Shown: positions 40,001 to 50,884 of the stretch, piece by piece
Numbering within the stretch: the first letter of the stretch is position 1
Layout of the letters: each line of letters begins with the position of its first letter
Origin: Daphnia carinata
Lineage: Eukaryota > Arthropoda > Branchiopoda > Diplostraca > Daphniidae
Length of the DNA stretch: 64,000 nucleotides
Assembly (NCBI RefSeq): GCF_022539665.2
Contig: NC_081336.1
Location: forward strand, 5,782,221-5,846,220
Direction of reading: 5' to 3'
Program-made: the position numbers and the translations under genes
Notes under the pieces: model-generated
Database searches by the model: none
Told to the model about the DNA's origin: nothing
What the model saw: only the letters and a program-made list of their open reading frames with translations

Positions 40001-42359
40001 GAATCGGCAACCTGTTTTTGACGAATTTTATTAATTTTTACGATTTCAATGCGAAAATGACTGTGTTTAATGAAATCATTAGAATTTTACACACATCGGC
40101 AACCTGTTTTTGACGAATTTTATTAATTTTTACGATTTCAATGCGAAAATGACTGTGTTTAATGAAATCATTAGAATTTTACACACATAGTTCACTACAA
40201 TTACAAGTACATTTGATTTAAATAGTTAAGGATATTGGACTGGTAACCATCGCGTTTGGCGAACAACCAATGTAAAAACTCACCACCAGCTGGCGTTTAG
40301 TAAAACATGATAAACCTTGGTTCTTCAAACATTCGGTATTTGGCTATGCTTACTAACTTTGAATCGGCAACCTGTTTTTGACGAATTTTATTAATTTTTA
40401 CGATTTCAATGCGAAAATGACTGTGTTTAATGAAATCATTAGAATTTTACACACATAGTTCACTACAATTACAAGTACATTTGATTTAAATAGTTAAGGA
40501 TATTGGACTGGTAACCATCGCGTTTGGCGAACAACCAATGTAAAAACTCACCACCAGCTGGCGTTTAGTAAAACATGATAAACCTTGGTTCTTCGAACAT
40601 TCGGTATTTGGCTATGCTTTTTAACTTTGAATCGGCAACCTGTTTTTGACGAATTTTATTAATTTTTACGATTTCAATGCGAAAATGACTGTGTTTAATG
40701 AAATCATTAGAATTTTACACACATAGTTCACTACAATTACAAGTACATTTGATTTAAATAGTTAAGGATATTGGACTGGTAACCATCGCGTTTGGCGAAC
40801 AACCAATGTAAAAACTCACCACCAGCTGGCGTTTAGTAAAACATGATAAACCTTGGTTCTTCAAACATTCGGTATTTGGCTATGCTTTTTAACTTTGAAT
40901 CGGCAACCTATTTTTGACGAATTTTATTAATTTTTACGATTTCAATGCGAAAATGACTGTGTTTAATGAAATCATTAGAATTTTACACACATAGTTCACT
41001 ACAATTACAAGTACATTTGATTTAAATAGTTAAGGATATTGGACTGGTAACCATCGCGTTTGGCGAACAACCAATGTAAAAACTCACCACCAGCTGGCGT
41101 TTAGTAAAACATGATAAACCTTGGTTCTTCGAACATTCGGTATTTGGCTATGCTTTTTAACTTTGAATCGGCAACCTGTTTTTGACGAATTTTATTAATT
41201 TTTACGATTTCAATGCGAAAATGACTGTGTTTAATGAAATCATTAGAATTTTACACACATAGTTCACTACAATTACAAGTACATTTGATTTAAATAGTTA
41301 AGGATATTGGACTGGTAACCATCGCGTTTGGCGAACAACCAATGTAAAAACTCACCACCAGCTGGCGTTTAGTAAAACATGATAAACCTTGGTTCTTCGA
41401 ACATTCGGTATTTGGCTATGCTTTTTAACTTTGAATCGGCAACCTATTTTTGACGAATTTTATTAATTTTTACGATTTCAATGCGAAAATGACTGTGTTT
41501 AATGAAATCATTAGAATTTTACACACATAGTTCACTACAATTACAAGTACATTTGATTTAAATAGTTAAGGATATTGGACTGGTAACCATCGCGTTTGGC
41601 GAACAACCAATGTAAAAACTCACCACCAGCTGGCGTTTAGTAAAACATGATAAACCTTGGTTCTTCGAACATTCGGTATTTGGCTATGCTTTTTAACTTT
41701 GAATCGGCAACCTGTTTTTGACGAATTTTATTAATTTTTACGATTTCAATGCGAAAATGACTGTGTTTAATGAAATCATTAGAATTTTACACACATAGTT
41801 CACTACAATTACAAGTGCATTTGATTAAAATAGTTAAGGATATTGGACTGGTAACCATCGCGTTTGGCGAACAACCAATGTAAAAACTCACCACCAGCTG
41901 GCGTTTAGTAAAACATGATAAACCTTGGTTCTTCGAACATTCGGTATTTGGCTATGCTTTTTAACTTTGAATCGGCAACCTATTTTTGACGAATTTTATT
42001 AATTTTTACGATTTCAATGCGAAAATGACTGTGTTTAATGAAATCATTAGAATTTTACACACATAGTTCACTACAATTACAAGTACATTTGATTTAAATA
42101 GTTAAGGATATTGGACTGGTAACCATCGCGTTTGGCGAACAACCAATGTAAAAAAACTCACCACCAGCTGGCGTTTAGTAAAACATGATAAACCTTGGTT
42201 CTTCAAACATTCGGTATTTGGCTATGCTTTTTAACTTTGAATCGGCAACCTGTTTTTGACGAATTTTATTAATTTTTACGATTTCAATGCGAAAATGACT
42301 GTCTTTAATGAAATCATTAGAATTTAACACAGAGTTCACTACAATTACAAGTACATTTG
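34024..42359. repeat. 268-bp satellite, array 3
   Basis: About 31 monomers. This array carries variants not seen in array 2: CTTCAAACATTC for CTTCGAACATTC, CCAATTTAAAAAC for CCAATGTAAAAAC, GCTTACTAACTT for GCTTTTTAACTT, and AACCTATTTTTG. A truncated monomer junction occurs at 40096. The last monomer (42290-42359) is more diverged and abuts the tRNA array. A 33-bp unique piece (33991-34023) separates it from segment B. Confidence 0.97.
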
Positions 42360-42695
42360 CCCCACATTTTCATATCAATTTACACAAATTACGTTTTTTG
42401 CAAATTTCAGGTAAAATTTCAATCGTCCTTGTTACTGCTTGTAAATTGATTCAAAAGAAATTTTCTTAGTTAGATATTACATTTGTCTTAATTAAAATGT
42501 GTGCATACTTGGTATTCTTTGAAATGAACCAGTAGTGCAATCTTTAATTATAGTTCCAAATTGTTTGTAGACTATCAACATCGTTGGTTTTATTGCAGTT
42601 GCTTTTACATGTAATGCTACCTATAATTCGATGAGTTACTTTTTCATGATGATGGAATTCGGTAATTCGAATGTATTAAAAATCCTTCTTTGGGT

Positions 42696-42767
42696 TGGAG
42701 TAGCGGAGGATTGAACTCCGGGCTTCTCACATGCGAAGCAAACACTCTACCTCTGAGTTACAACCCC
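42696..42767 (-). tRNA. tRNA-Ala(CGC), unit 1
   Basis: 72 nt, loop TTCGCAT gives anticodon CGC. D arm ACTC/GAGT and T arm CGGAG/CTCCG pair, T loop TTCAATC. Acceptor has G3.U70 but a T6-T67 mismatch. Anticodon stem TTTGC/GTGAG has three wobbles. A T5 run lies about 15 nt downstream. Confidence 0.85.
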
Positions 42768-43127
42768 ATTTATATAGACTCGATCTTACTGTAACCCAGA
42801 TGTTTTTTGGTCAATTATATTATCAAATTTAATCATTCTTGTTTCTGTTGTCGCATTAGTCCATTTTCAGATATAAATGGCACTTAAATTTTATATAAGT
42901 TCTGCATTCATGGGCAAATTTTTTATGTACAAATAATGCAAAATATTGTTCTATAAGTGATCAACATGGATGTAGTCTCTTTCAAACGTTATTGACATTA
43001 TTGGAATGATTTGCTAATTTCAATATTTACTAGGAAATGGTTTTCTATGCTTGGAAAAACGGGACTGGAAAAACTTGTTCTGTTTCACAACACCAATGGA
43101 AATAACTAGATATAGAAAGAAGTGAAT

Positions 43128-43199
43128 TGGAGCTGCGGAGGATTGAACTCCGGGCTTCTCGCATGCAAAGCGAGCACTCTACCACTGAGTTACCACCCC
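43128..43199 (-). tRNA. tRNA-Ala(TGC), unit 1
   Basis: Loop TTTGCAT, anticodon TGC, strong stem CTCGC/GCGAG with C27-G43. The 5' end reads GGGGTGG while the 3' strand is CAGCTCC, leaving a G6-A67 mismatch. Confidence 0.88.
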
Positions 43200-43531
43200 A
43201 CATTTTCATATCAATTTACACAAATTACGTTTTTTGCAAATTTCAGGTAAAATTTCAATCGTCCTTGTTACTGCTTGTAAATTGATTCAAAAGAAATTTT
43301 CTTAGTTAGATATTACATTTGTCTTAATTAAAATGTGTGCATACTTGGTATTCTTTGAAATGAACCAGTAGTGCAATCTTTAATTATAGTTCCAAATTGT
43401 TTGTAGACTATCAACATCGTTGGTTTTATTGCAGTTGCTTTTACATGTAATGCTACCTATAATTCGATGAGTTACTTTTTCATGATGATGGAATTCGGTA
43501 ATTCGAATGTATTAAAAATCCTTCTTTGGGT

Positions 43532-43603
43532 TGGAGTTGCGGAGGATTGAACTCCGGGCTTTTCACATGCGAAGCAAACACTCTACCTCTGAGTTACAAC
43601 CCC
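43532..43603 (-). tRNA. tRNA-Ala(CGC), unit 2
   Basis: Allele with acceptor T6-A67 paired and T27-A43 paired (3' strand GTGAA), so better paired than unit 1. Confidence 0.87.
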
Positions 43604-43963
43604 ATTTATATAGACTCGATCTTACTGTAACCCAGATGTTTTTTGGTCAATTATATTATCAAATTTAATCATTCTTGTTTCTGTTGTCGCATTAGTCCAT
43701 TTTCAGATATAAATGGCACTTAAATTTTATATAAGTTCTGCATTCATGGGCAAATTTTTTATGTACAAATAATGCAAAATATTGTTCTATAAGTGATCAA
43801 CATGGATGTAGTCTCTTTCAAACGTTATTGACATTATTGGAATGATTTGCTAATTTCAATATTTACTAGGAAATGGTTTTCTATGCTTGGAAAAACGGGA
43901 CTGGAAAAACTTGTTCTGTTTCACAACACCAATGGAAATAACTAGATATAGAAAGAAGTGAAT

Positions 43964-44035
43964 TGGAGCTGCGGAGGATTGAACTCCGGGCTTCTCGCAT
44001 GCAAAGCGAGCACTCTACCACTGAGTTACAACCCC
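43964..44035 (-). tRNA. tRNA-Ala(TGC), unit 2
   Basis: Acceptor GGGGTTG/CAGCTCC fully paired with wobbles, G3.U70, C27-G43, T arm CGGAG/CTCCG. No structural defect seen. Confidence 0.92.
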
Positions 44036-44367
44036 ACATTTTCATATCAATTTACACAAATTACGTTTTTTGCAAATTTCAGGTAAAATTTCAATCGTCC
44101 TTGTTACTGCTTGTAAATTGATTCAAAAGAAATTTTCTTAGTTAGATATTACATTTGTCTTAATTAAAATGTGTGCATACTTGGTATTCTTTGAAATGAA
44201 CCAGTAGTGCAATCTTTAATTATAGTTCCAAATTGTTTGTAGACTATCAACATCGTTGGTTTTATTGCAGTTGCTTTTACATGTAATGCTACCTATAATT
44301 CGATGAGTTACTTTTTCATGATGATGGAATTCGGTAATTCGAATGTATTAAAAATCCTTCTTTGGGT

Positions 44368-44439
44368 TGGAGTAGCGGAGGATTGAACTCCGGGCTTCTC
44401 ACATGCGAAGCAAACACTCTACCTCTGAGTTACAACCCC
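44368..44439 (-). tRNA. tRNA-Ala(CGC), unit 3
   Basis: Same allele as unit 1 (T6-T67 mismatch, T27.G43 wobble). Confidence 0.85.
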
Positions 44440-44799
44440 ATTTATATAGACTCGATCTTACTGTAACCCAGATGTTTTTTGGTCAATTATATTATCAAAT
44501 TTAATCATTCTTGTTTCTGTTGTCGCATTAGTCCATTTTCAGATATAAATGGCACTTAAATTTTATATAAGTTCTGCATTCATGGGCAAATTTTTTATGT
44601 ACAAATAATGCAAAATATTGTTCTATAAGTGATCAACATGGATGTAGTCTCTTTCAAACGTTATTGACATTATTGGAATGATTTGCTAATTTCAATATTT
44701 ACTAGGAAATGGTTTTCTATGCTTGGAAAAACGGGACTGGAAAAACTTGTTCTGTTTCACAACACCAATGGAAATAACTAGATATAGAAAGAAGCAAAA

Positions 44800-44871
44800 T
44801 GGAGTGGCAGAGGATTGAACTCTGGACTTCTCGCATGCAAAGCGAGCACTCTACCACTGAGTTACCACCCC
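44800..44871 (-). tRNA. tRNA-Ala(TGC), unit 3, divergent with own terminator
   Basis: Acceptor GGGGTGG/CCACTCC pairs at every position with G3.U70. T arm is CAGAG/CTCTG instead of CGGAG/CTCCG, again fully paired. C27-G43. The discriminator A is followed directly by TTTT, a pol III terminator that the other TGC genes lack. It is the best-formed gene of the array and differs from its siblings at paired sites on both strands of each stem. Confidence 0.93.
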
Positions 44872-45203
44872 ATTTATTCATATCAATTTACACAAATTAC
44901 GTTTTTTGCAAATTTCAGGTAAAATTTCAATCGTCCTTGTTACTGCTTGTAAATTGATTCAAAAGAAATTTTCTTAGTTAGATATTACATTTGTCTTAAT
45001 TAAAATGTGTGCATACTTGGTATTCTTTGAAATGAACCAGTAGTGCAATCTTTAATTATAGTTCCAAATTGTTTGTAGACTATCAACATCGTTGGTTTTA
45101 TTGCAGTTGCTTTTACATGTAATGCTACCTATAATTCGATGAGTTACTTTTTCATGATGATGGAATTCGGTAATTCGAATGTATTAAAAATCCTTCTTTG
45201 GGT

Positions 45204-45275
45204 TGGAGTTGCGGAGGATTGAACTCCGGGCTTTTCACATGCGAAGCAAACACTCTACCTCTGAGTTACAACCCC
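45204..45275 (-). tRNA. tRNA-Ala(CGC), unit 4
   Basis: Well-paired allele as in unit 2 (T6-A67, T27-A43). Confidence 0.87.
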
Positions 45276-45635
45276 ATTTATATAGACTCGATCTTACTGT
45301 AACCCAGATGTTTTTTGGTCAATTATATTATCAAATTTAATCATTCTTGTTTCTGTTGTCGCATTAGTCCATTTTCAGATATAAATGGCACTTAAATTTT
45401 ATATAAGTTCTGCATTCATGGGCAAATTTTTTATGTACAAATAATGCAAAATATTGTTCTATAAGTGATCAACATGGATGTAGTCTCTTTCAAACGTTAT
45501 TGACATTATTGGAATGATTTGCTAATTTCAATATTTACTAGGAAATGGTTTTCTATGCTTGGAAAAACGGGACTGGAAAAACTTGTTCTGTTTCACAACA
45601 CCAATGGAAATAACTAGATATAGAAAGAAGTGAAT

Positions 45636-45707
45636 TGGAGCTGCGGAGGATTGAACTCCGGGCTTTTCGCATGCAAAGCGAACACTCTACCACTGAGTTA
45701 CAACCCC
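45636..45707 (-). tRNA. tRNA-Ala(TGC), unit 4
   Basis: The 27-43 pair is T-A (stem TTCGC/GCGAA) instead of C-G; all other stems are intact. Confidence 0.91.
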
Positions 45708-46039
45708 ACATTTTCATATCAATTTACACAAATTACGTTTTTTGCAAATTTCAGGTAAAATTTCAATCGTCCTTGTTACTGCTTGTAAATTGATTCAAAA
45801 GAAATTTTCTTAGTTAGATATTACATTTGTCTTAATTAAAATGTGTGCATACTTGGTATTCTTTGAAATGAACCAGTAGTGCAATCTTTAATTATAGTTC
45901 CAAATTGTTTGTAGACTATCAACATCGTTGGTTTTATTGCAGTTGCTTTTACATGTAATGCTACCTATAATTCGATGAGTTACTTTTTCATGATGATGGA
46001 ATTCGGTAATTCGAATGTATTAAAAATCCTTCTTTGGGT

Positions 46040-46113
46040 TGGAGTTGCGGAGGATTGAACTCCGGGCTTTTCACATGCGAAGCAAACACTCTCTACCTCT
46101 GAGTTACAACCCC
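46040..46113 (-). tRNA. tRNA-Ala(CGC), unit 5, with 2-nt insertion
   Basis: 74 nt: an extra dinucleotide lies between the D arm and anticodon arm (plus strand CACTCTCTACC for CACTCTACC), which should disturb the 26/27 junction. Otherwise as unit 2. Probably non-functional. Confidence 0.75.
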
Positions 46114-46473
46114 ATTTATATAGACTCGATCTTACTGTAACCCAGATGTTTTTTGGTCAATTATATTATCAAATTTAATCATTCTTGTTTCTGTTGTCGC
46201 ATTAGTCCATTTTCAGATATAAATGGCACTTAAATTTTATATAAGTTCTGCATTCATGGGCAAATTTTTTATGTACAAATAATGCAAAATATTGTTCTAT
46301 AAGTGATCAACATGGATGTAGTCTCTTTCAAACGTTATTGACATTATTGGAATGATTTGCTAATTTCAATATTTACTAGGAAATGGTTTTCTATGCTTGG
46401 AAAAACGGGACTGGAAAAACTTGTTCTGTTTCACAACACCAATGGAAATAACTAGATATAGAAAGAAGTGAAT

Positions 46474-46545
46474 TGGAGCTGCGGAGGATTGAACTCCGGG
46501 CTTTTCGCATGCAAAGCGAACACTCTACCACTGAGTTACAACCCC
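46474..46545 (-). tRNA. tRNA-Ala(TGC), unit 5
   Basis: Same form as unit 4 (T27-A43). Confidence 0.91.
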
Positions 46546-46877
46546 ACATTTTCATATCAATTTACACAAATTACGTTTTTTGCAAATTTCAGGTAAAATT
46601 TCAATCGTCCTTGTTACTGCTTGTAAATTGATTCAAAAGAAATTTTCTTAGTTAGATATTACATTTGTCTTAATTAAAATGTGTGCATACTTGGTATTCT
46701 TTGAAATGAACCAGTAGTGCAATCTTTAATTATAGTTCCAAATTGTTTGTAGACTATCAACATCGTTGGTTTTATTGCAGTTGCTTTTACATGTAATGCT
46801 ACCTATAATTCGATGAGTTACTTTTTCATGATGATGGAATTCGGTAATTCGAATGTATTAAAAATCCTTCTTTGGGT

Positions 46878-46949
46878 TGGAGTAGCGGAGGATTGAACTC
46901 CGGGCTTCTCACATGCGAAGCAAACACTCTACCTCTGAGTTACAACCCC
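46878..46949 (-). tRNA. tRNA-Ala(CGC), unit 6
   Basis: Same allele as unit 1 (T6-T67 mismatch). Confidence 0.85.
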
Positions 46950-47309
46950 ATTTATATAGACTCGATCTTACTGTAACCCAGATGTTTTTTGGTCAATTAT
47001 ATTATCAAATTTAATCATTCTTGTTTCTGTTGTCGCATTAGTCCATTTTCAGATATAAATGGCACTTAAATTTTATATAAGTTCTGCATTCATGGGCAAA
47101 TTTTTTATGTACAAATAATGCAAAATATTGTTCTATAAGTGATCAACATGGATGTAGTCTCTTTCAAACGTTATTGACATTATTGGAATGATTTGCTAAT
47201 TTCAATATTTACTAGGAAATGGTTTTCTATGCTTGGAAAAACGGGACTGGAAAAACTTGTTCTGTTTCACAACACCAATGGAAATAACTAGATATAGAAA
47301 GAAGTGAAT

Positions 47310-47381
47310 TGGAGCTGCGGAGGATTGAACTCCGGGCTTTTCGCATGCAAAGCGAGCACTCTACCACTGAGTTACAACCCC
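47310..47381 (-). tRNA. tRNA-Ala(TGC), unit 6, recombinant 27-43 pair
   Basis: 5' strand CTCGC as in units 1-3 but 3' strand GCGAA as in unit 4, leaving a C27-A43 mismatch: an intermediate or recombinant between the two alleles. Confidence 0.87.
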
Positions 47382-47713
47382 ACATTTTCATATCAATTTA
47401 CACAAATTACGTTTTTTGCAAATTTCAGGTAAAATTTCAATCGTCCTTGTTACTGCTTGTAAATTGATTCAAAAGAAATTTTCTTAGTTAGATATTACAT
47501 TTGTCTTAATTAAAATGTGTGCATACTTGGTATTCTTTGAAATGAACCAGTAGTGCAATCTTTAATTATAGTTCCAAATTGTTTGTAGACTATCAACATC
47601 GTTGGTTTTATTGCAGTTGCTTTTACATGTAATGCTACCTATAATTCGATGAGTTACTTTTTCATGATGATGGAATTCGGTAATTCGAATGTATTAAAAA
47701 TCCTTCTTTGGGT

Positions 47714-47785
47714 TGGAGTAGCGGAGGATTGAACTCCGGGCTTCTCACATGCGAAGCAAACACTCTACCTCTGAGTTACAACCCC
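47714..47785 (-). tRNA. tRNA-Ala(CGC), unit 7
   Basis: Same allele as unit 1. Confidence 0.85.
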
Positions 47786-48144
47786 ATTTATATAGACTCG
47801 ATCTTACTGAAACCCAGATGTTTTTGGTCAATTATATTATCAAATTTAATCATTCTTGTTTCTGTTGTCGCATTAGTCCATTTTCAGATATAAATGGCAC
47901 TTAAATTTTATATAAGTTCTGCATTCATGGGCAAATTTTTTATGTACAAATAATGCAAAATATTGTTCTATAAGTGATCAACATGGATGTAGTCTCTTTC
48001 AAACGTTATTGACATTATTGGAATGATTTGCTAATTTCAATATTTACTAGGAAATGGTTTTCTATGCTTGGAAAAACGGGACTGGAAAAACTTGTTCTGT
48101 TTCACAACACCAATGGAAATAACTAGATATAGAAAGAAGTGAAT

Positions 48145-48216
48145 TGGAGCTGCGGAGGATTGAACTCCGGGCTTTTCGCATGCAAAGCGAACACTCTACC
48201 ACTGAGTTACAACCCC
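48145..48216 (-). tRNA. tRNA-Ala(TGC), unit 7
   Basis: T27-A43 form; no defect seen. Confidence 0.91.
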
Positions 48217-48548
48217 ACATTTTCATATCAATTTACACAAATTACGTTTTTTGCAAATTTCAGGTAAAATTTCAATCGTCCTTGTTACTGCTTGTAAATT
48301 GATTCAAAAGAAATTTTCTTAGTTAGATATTACATTTGTCTTAATTAAAATGTGTGCATACTTGGTATTCTTTGAAATGAACCAGTAGTGCAATCTTTAA
48401 TTATAGTTCCAAATTGTTTGTAGGCTATCAACATCGTTGGTTTTATTGCAGTTGCTTTTACATGTAATGCTACCTATAATTCGATGAGTTACTTTTTCAT
48501 GATGATGGAATTCGGTAATTCGAATGTATTAAAAATCCTTCTTTGGGT

Positions 48549-48620
48549 TGGAGTAGCGGAGGATTGAACTCCGGGCTTCTCACATGCGAAGCAAACACTC
48601 TACCTCTGAGTTACAACCCC
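48549..48620 (-). tRNA. tRNA-Ala(CGC), unit 8
   Basis: Same allele as unit 1. Confidence 0.85.
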
Positions 48621-48980
48621 ATTTATATAGACTCGATCTTACTGAAACCCAGATGTTTTTTGGTCAATTATATTATCAAATTTAATCATTCTTGTTTCTG
48701 TTGTCGCATTAGTCCATTTTCAGATATAAATGGCACTTAAATTTTATATAAGTTCTGCATTCATGGGCAAATTTTTTATGTACAAATAATGCAAAATATT
48801 GTTCTATAAGTGATCAACATGGATGTAGTCTCTTTCAAACGTTATTGACATTATTGGAATGATTTGCTAATTTCAATATTTACTAGGAAATGGTTTTCTA
48901 TGCTTGGAAAAACGGGACTGGAAAAACTTGTTCTGTTTCACAACACCAATGGAAATAACTAGATATAGAAAGAAGTGAAT

Positions 48981-49052
48981 TGGAGCTGCGGAGGAATGAA
49001 CTCCGGGCTTTTCGCATGCAAAGCGAACACTCTACCACTGAGTTACAACCCC
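48981..49052 (-). tRNA. tRNA-Ala(TGC), unit 8, T-loop change
   Basis: T loop is TTCATTC instead of TTCAATC, which also alters the B box. T27-A43 form. Confidence 0.82.
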
Positions 49053-49384
49053 ACATTTTCATATCAATTTACACAAATTACGTTTTTTGCAAATTTCAGG
49101 TAAAATTTCAATCGTCCTTGTTACTGCTTGTAAATTGATTCAAAAGAAATTTTCTTAGTTAGATATTACATTTGTCTTAATTAAAATGTGTGCATACTTG
49201 GTATTCTTTGAAATGAACCAGTAGTGCAATCTTTAATTATAGTTCCAAATTGTTTGTAGACTATCAACATCGTTGGTTTTATTGCAGTTGCTTTTACATG
49301 TAATGCTACCTATAATTCGATGAGTTACTTTTTCATGATGATGGAATTCGGTAATTCGAATGTATTAAAAATCCTTCTTTGGGT

Positions 49385-49456
49385 TGGAGTTGCGGAGGAT
49401 TGAACTCCGGGCTTTTCACATGCGAAGCAAACACTCTACCTCTGAGTTACAACCCC
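49385..49456 (-). tRNA. tRNA-Ala(CGC), unit 9
   Basis: Well-paired allele as in unit 2. Confidence 0.87.
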
Positions 49457-49816
49457 ACTTATATAGACTCGATCTTACTGAAACCCAGATGTTTTTTGGT
49501 CAATTATATTATCAAATTTAATCATTCTTGTTTCTGTTGTCGCATTAGTCCATTTTCAGATATAAATGGCAATTAAATTTTTTATAAGTTCTGCATTCAT
49601 GGGCAAATTTTTTATGTACAAATAATGCAAAATAATGTTCTATAAGTGATCAACATGGATGTAGTCTCTTTCAAACGTTATTGACATTATTGGAATGATT
49701 TGCTAATTTCAATATTTACTAGGAAATGGTTTTCTATGCTTGGAAAAACGGGACTGGAAAAACTTGTTCTGTTTCACAACACCAATGGAAATAACTAGAT
49801 ATAGAAAGAAGTGAAT

Positions 49817-49888
49817 TGGAGCTGCGGAGGATTGAACTCCGGGCTTCTCGCATGCAAAGCGAGCACTCTACCACTGAGTTACCACCCC
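49817..49888 (-). tRNA. tRNA-Ala(TGC), unit 9
   Basis: Same as unit 1: C27-G43 with GGGGTGG 5' end and G6-A67 mismatch. Confidence 0.88.
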
Positions 49889-50223
49889 ACATTTTCATAT
49901 CAATTTACACAAATTACGTTTTTTGCAAATTTCAGGTAAAATTTCAATCGTCCTTGTTACTGCTTGTAAATTGATTCAAAAGAAATTTTCTGAGTTAGAT
50001 ATTACATTTGTCTTAATTAAACTGTGTGCATACTTGGTATTATTTGAAATGAACCAGTAGTGCAATCTTTAATTATAGTTCCAAATTGTTTTTTGTAGAC
50101 TATCAACATCGTTGGTTTTATTGCAGTTGCTTTTACATGTAATGCTACCTATAATTCGATGAGTTACTTTTTCATGATGATGGAATTCGGTAATTCGAAT
50201 GTATTAAAAATCCTTCTTTGGGT

Positions 50224-50295
50224 TGGAGTTGCGGAGGATTGAACTCCGGGCTTTTCACATGCGAAGCAAACACTCTACCTCTGGGTTACAACCCC
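50224..50295 (-). tRNA. tRNA-Ala(CGC), unit 10, D-stem change
   Basis: D stem 5' strand is ACCC against GAGT, one mismatch. Otherwise the unit 2 allele. Confidence 0.8.
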
Positions 50296-50655
50296 ATTTA
50301 TATAGACTCGATCTTACTGTAACCCAGATGTTTTTTGGTCAATTATATTATCAAATTTAATCATTCTTGTTTCTGTTGTCGCATTAGTCCATTTTCAGAT
50401 ATAAATGGCACTAAAATTTTATATAAGTTCTGCATTCATGGGCAAATGTTTTATGTACAAATAATGCAAAATATTGTTCTATAAGTGATCAACATGGATG
50501 TAGTCTCTTTCAAACGTTATTGACATTATTGGAATGATTTGCTAATTTCAATATTTACTAGGAAATGGTTTTCTATGCTTGGAAAAACGGGACTGGAAAA
50601 ACTTGTTCTGTTTCACAACACCAATGGAAATAACTAGATATAGAAAGAAGTGAAT

Positions 50656-50727
50656 TGGAGCTGCGGAGGATTGAACTCCGGGCTTTTCGCATGCAAAGCG
50701 AACACTCTACCACTGAGTTACAACCCG
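50656..50727 (-). tRNA. tRNA-Ala(TGC), unit 10, first base changed
   Basis: The 5' end reads CGGGTTG, so base 1 cannot pair with C72. T27-A43 form. Last complete gene before the retroelement. Confidence 0.82.
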
Positions 50728-50884
50728 ACATTTTCATATCAATTTACACAAATTACGTTTTTTGCAAATTTCAGGTAAAATTTCAATCGTCCTTGTTACT
50801 GCTTGTAAATTGATTCAAAAGAAATTTTCTTAGTTAGATATTACATTTGTCTTAATTAAAATGTGTGCATACTTGGTATTCTTT

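Noticed and set aside
47708-49576. Repeated short ORFs starting GWSSGGLN or GWSCGGLN
   Set aside because: They start at TTG inside tRNA genes and translate tRNA plus spacer; pure repeat artefacts.
42696-50727. tRNA-derived SINE family
   Set aside because: Genes lack a SINE body, poly-A tail and target duplications, and sit at fixed places in tandem units; gene clusters fit better.
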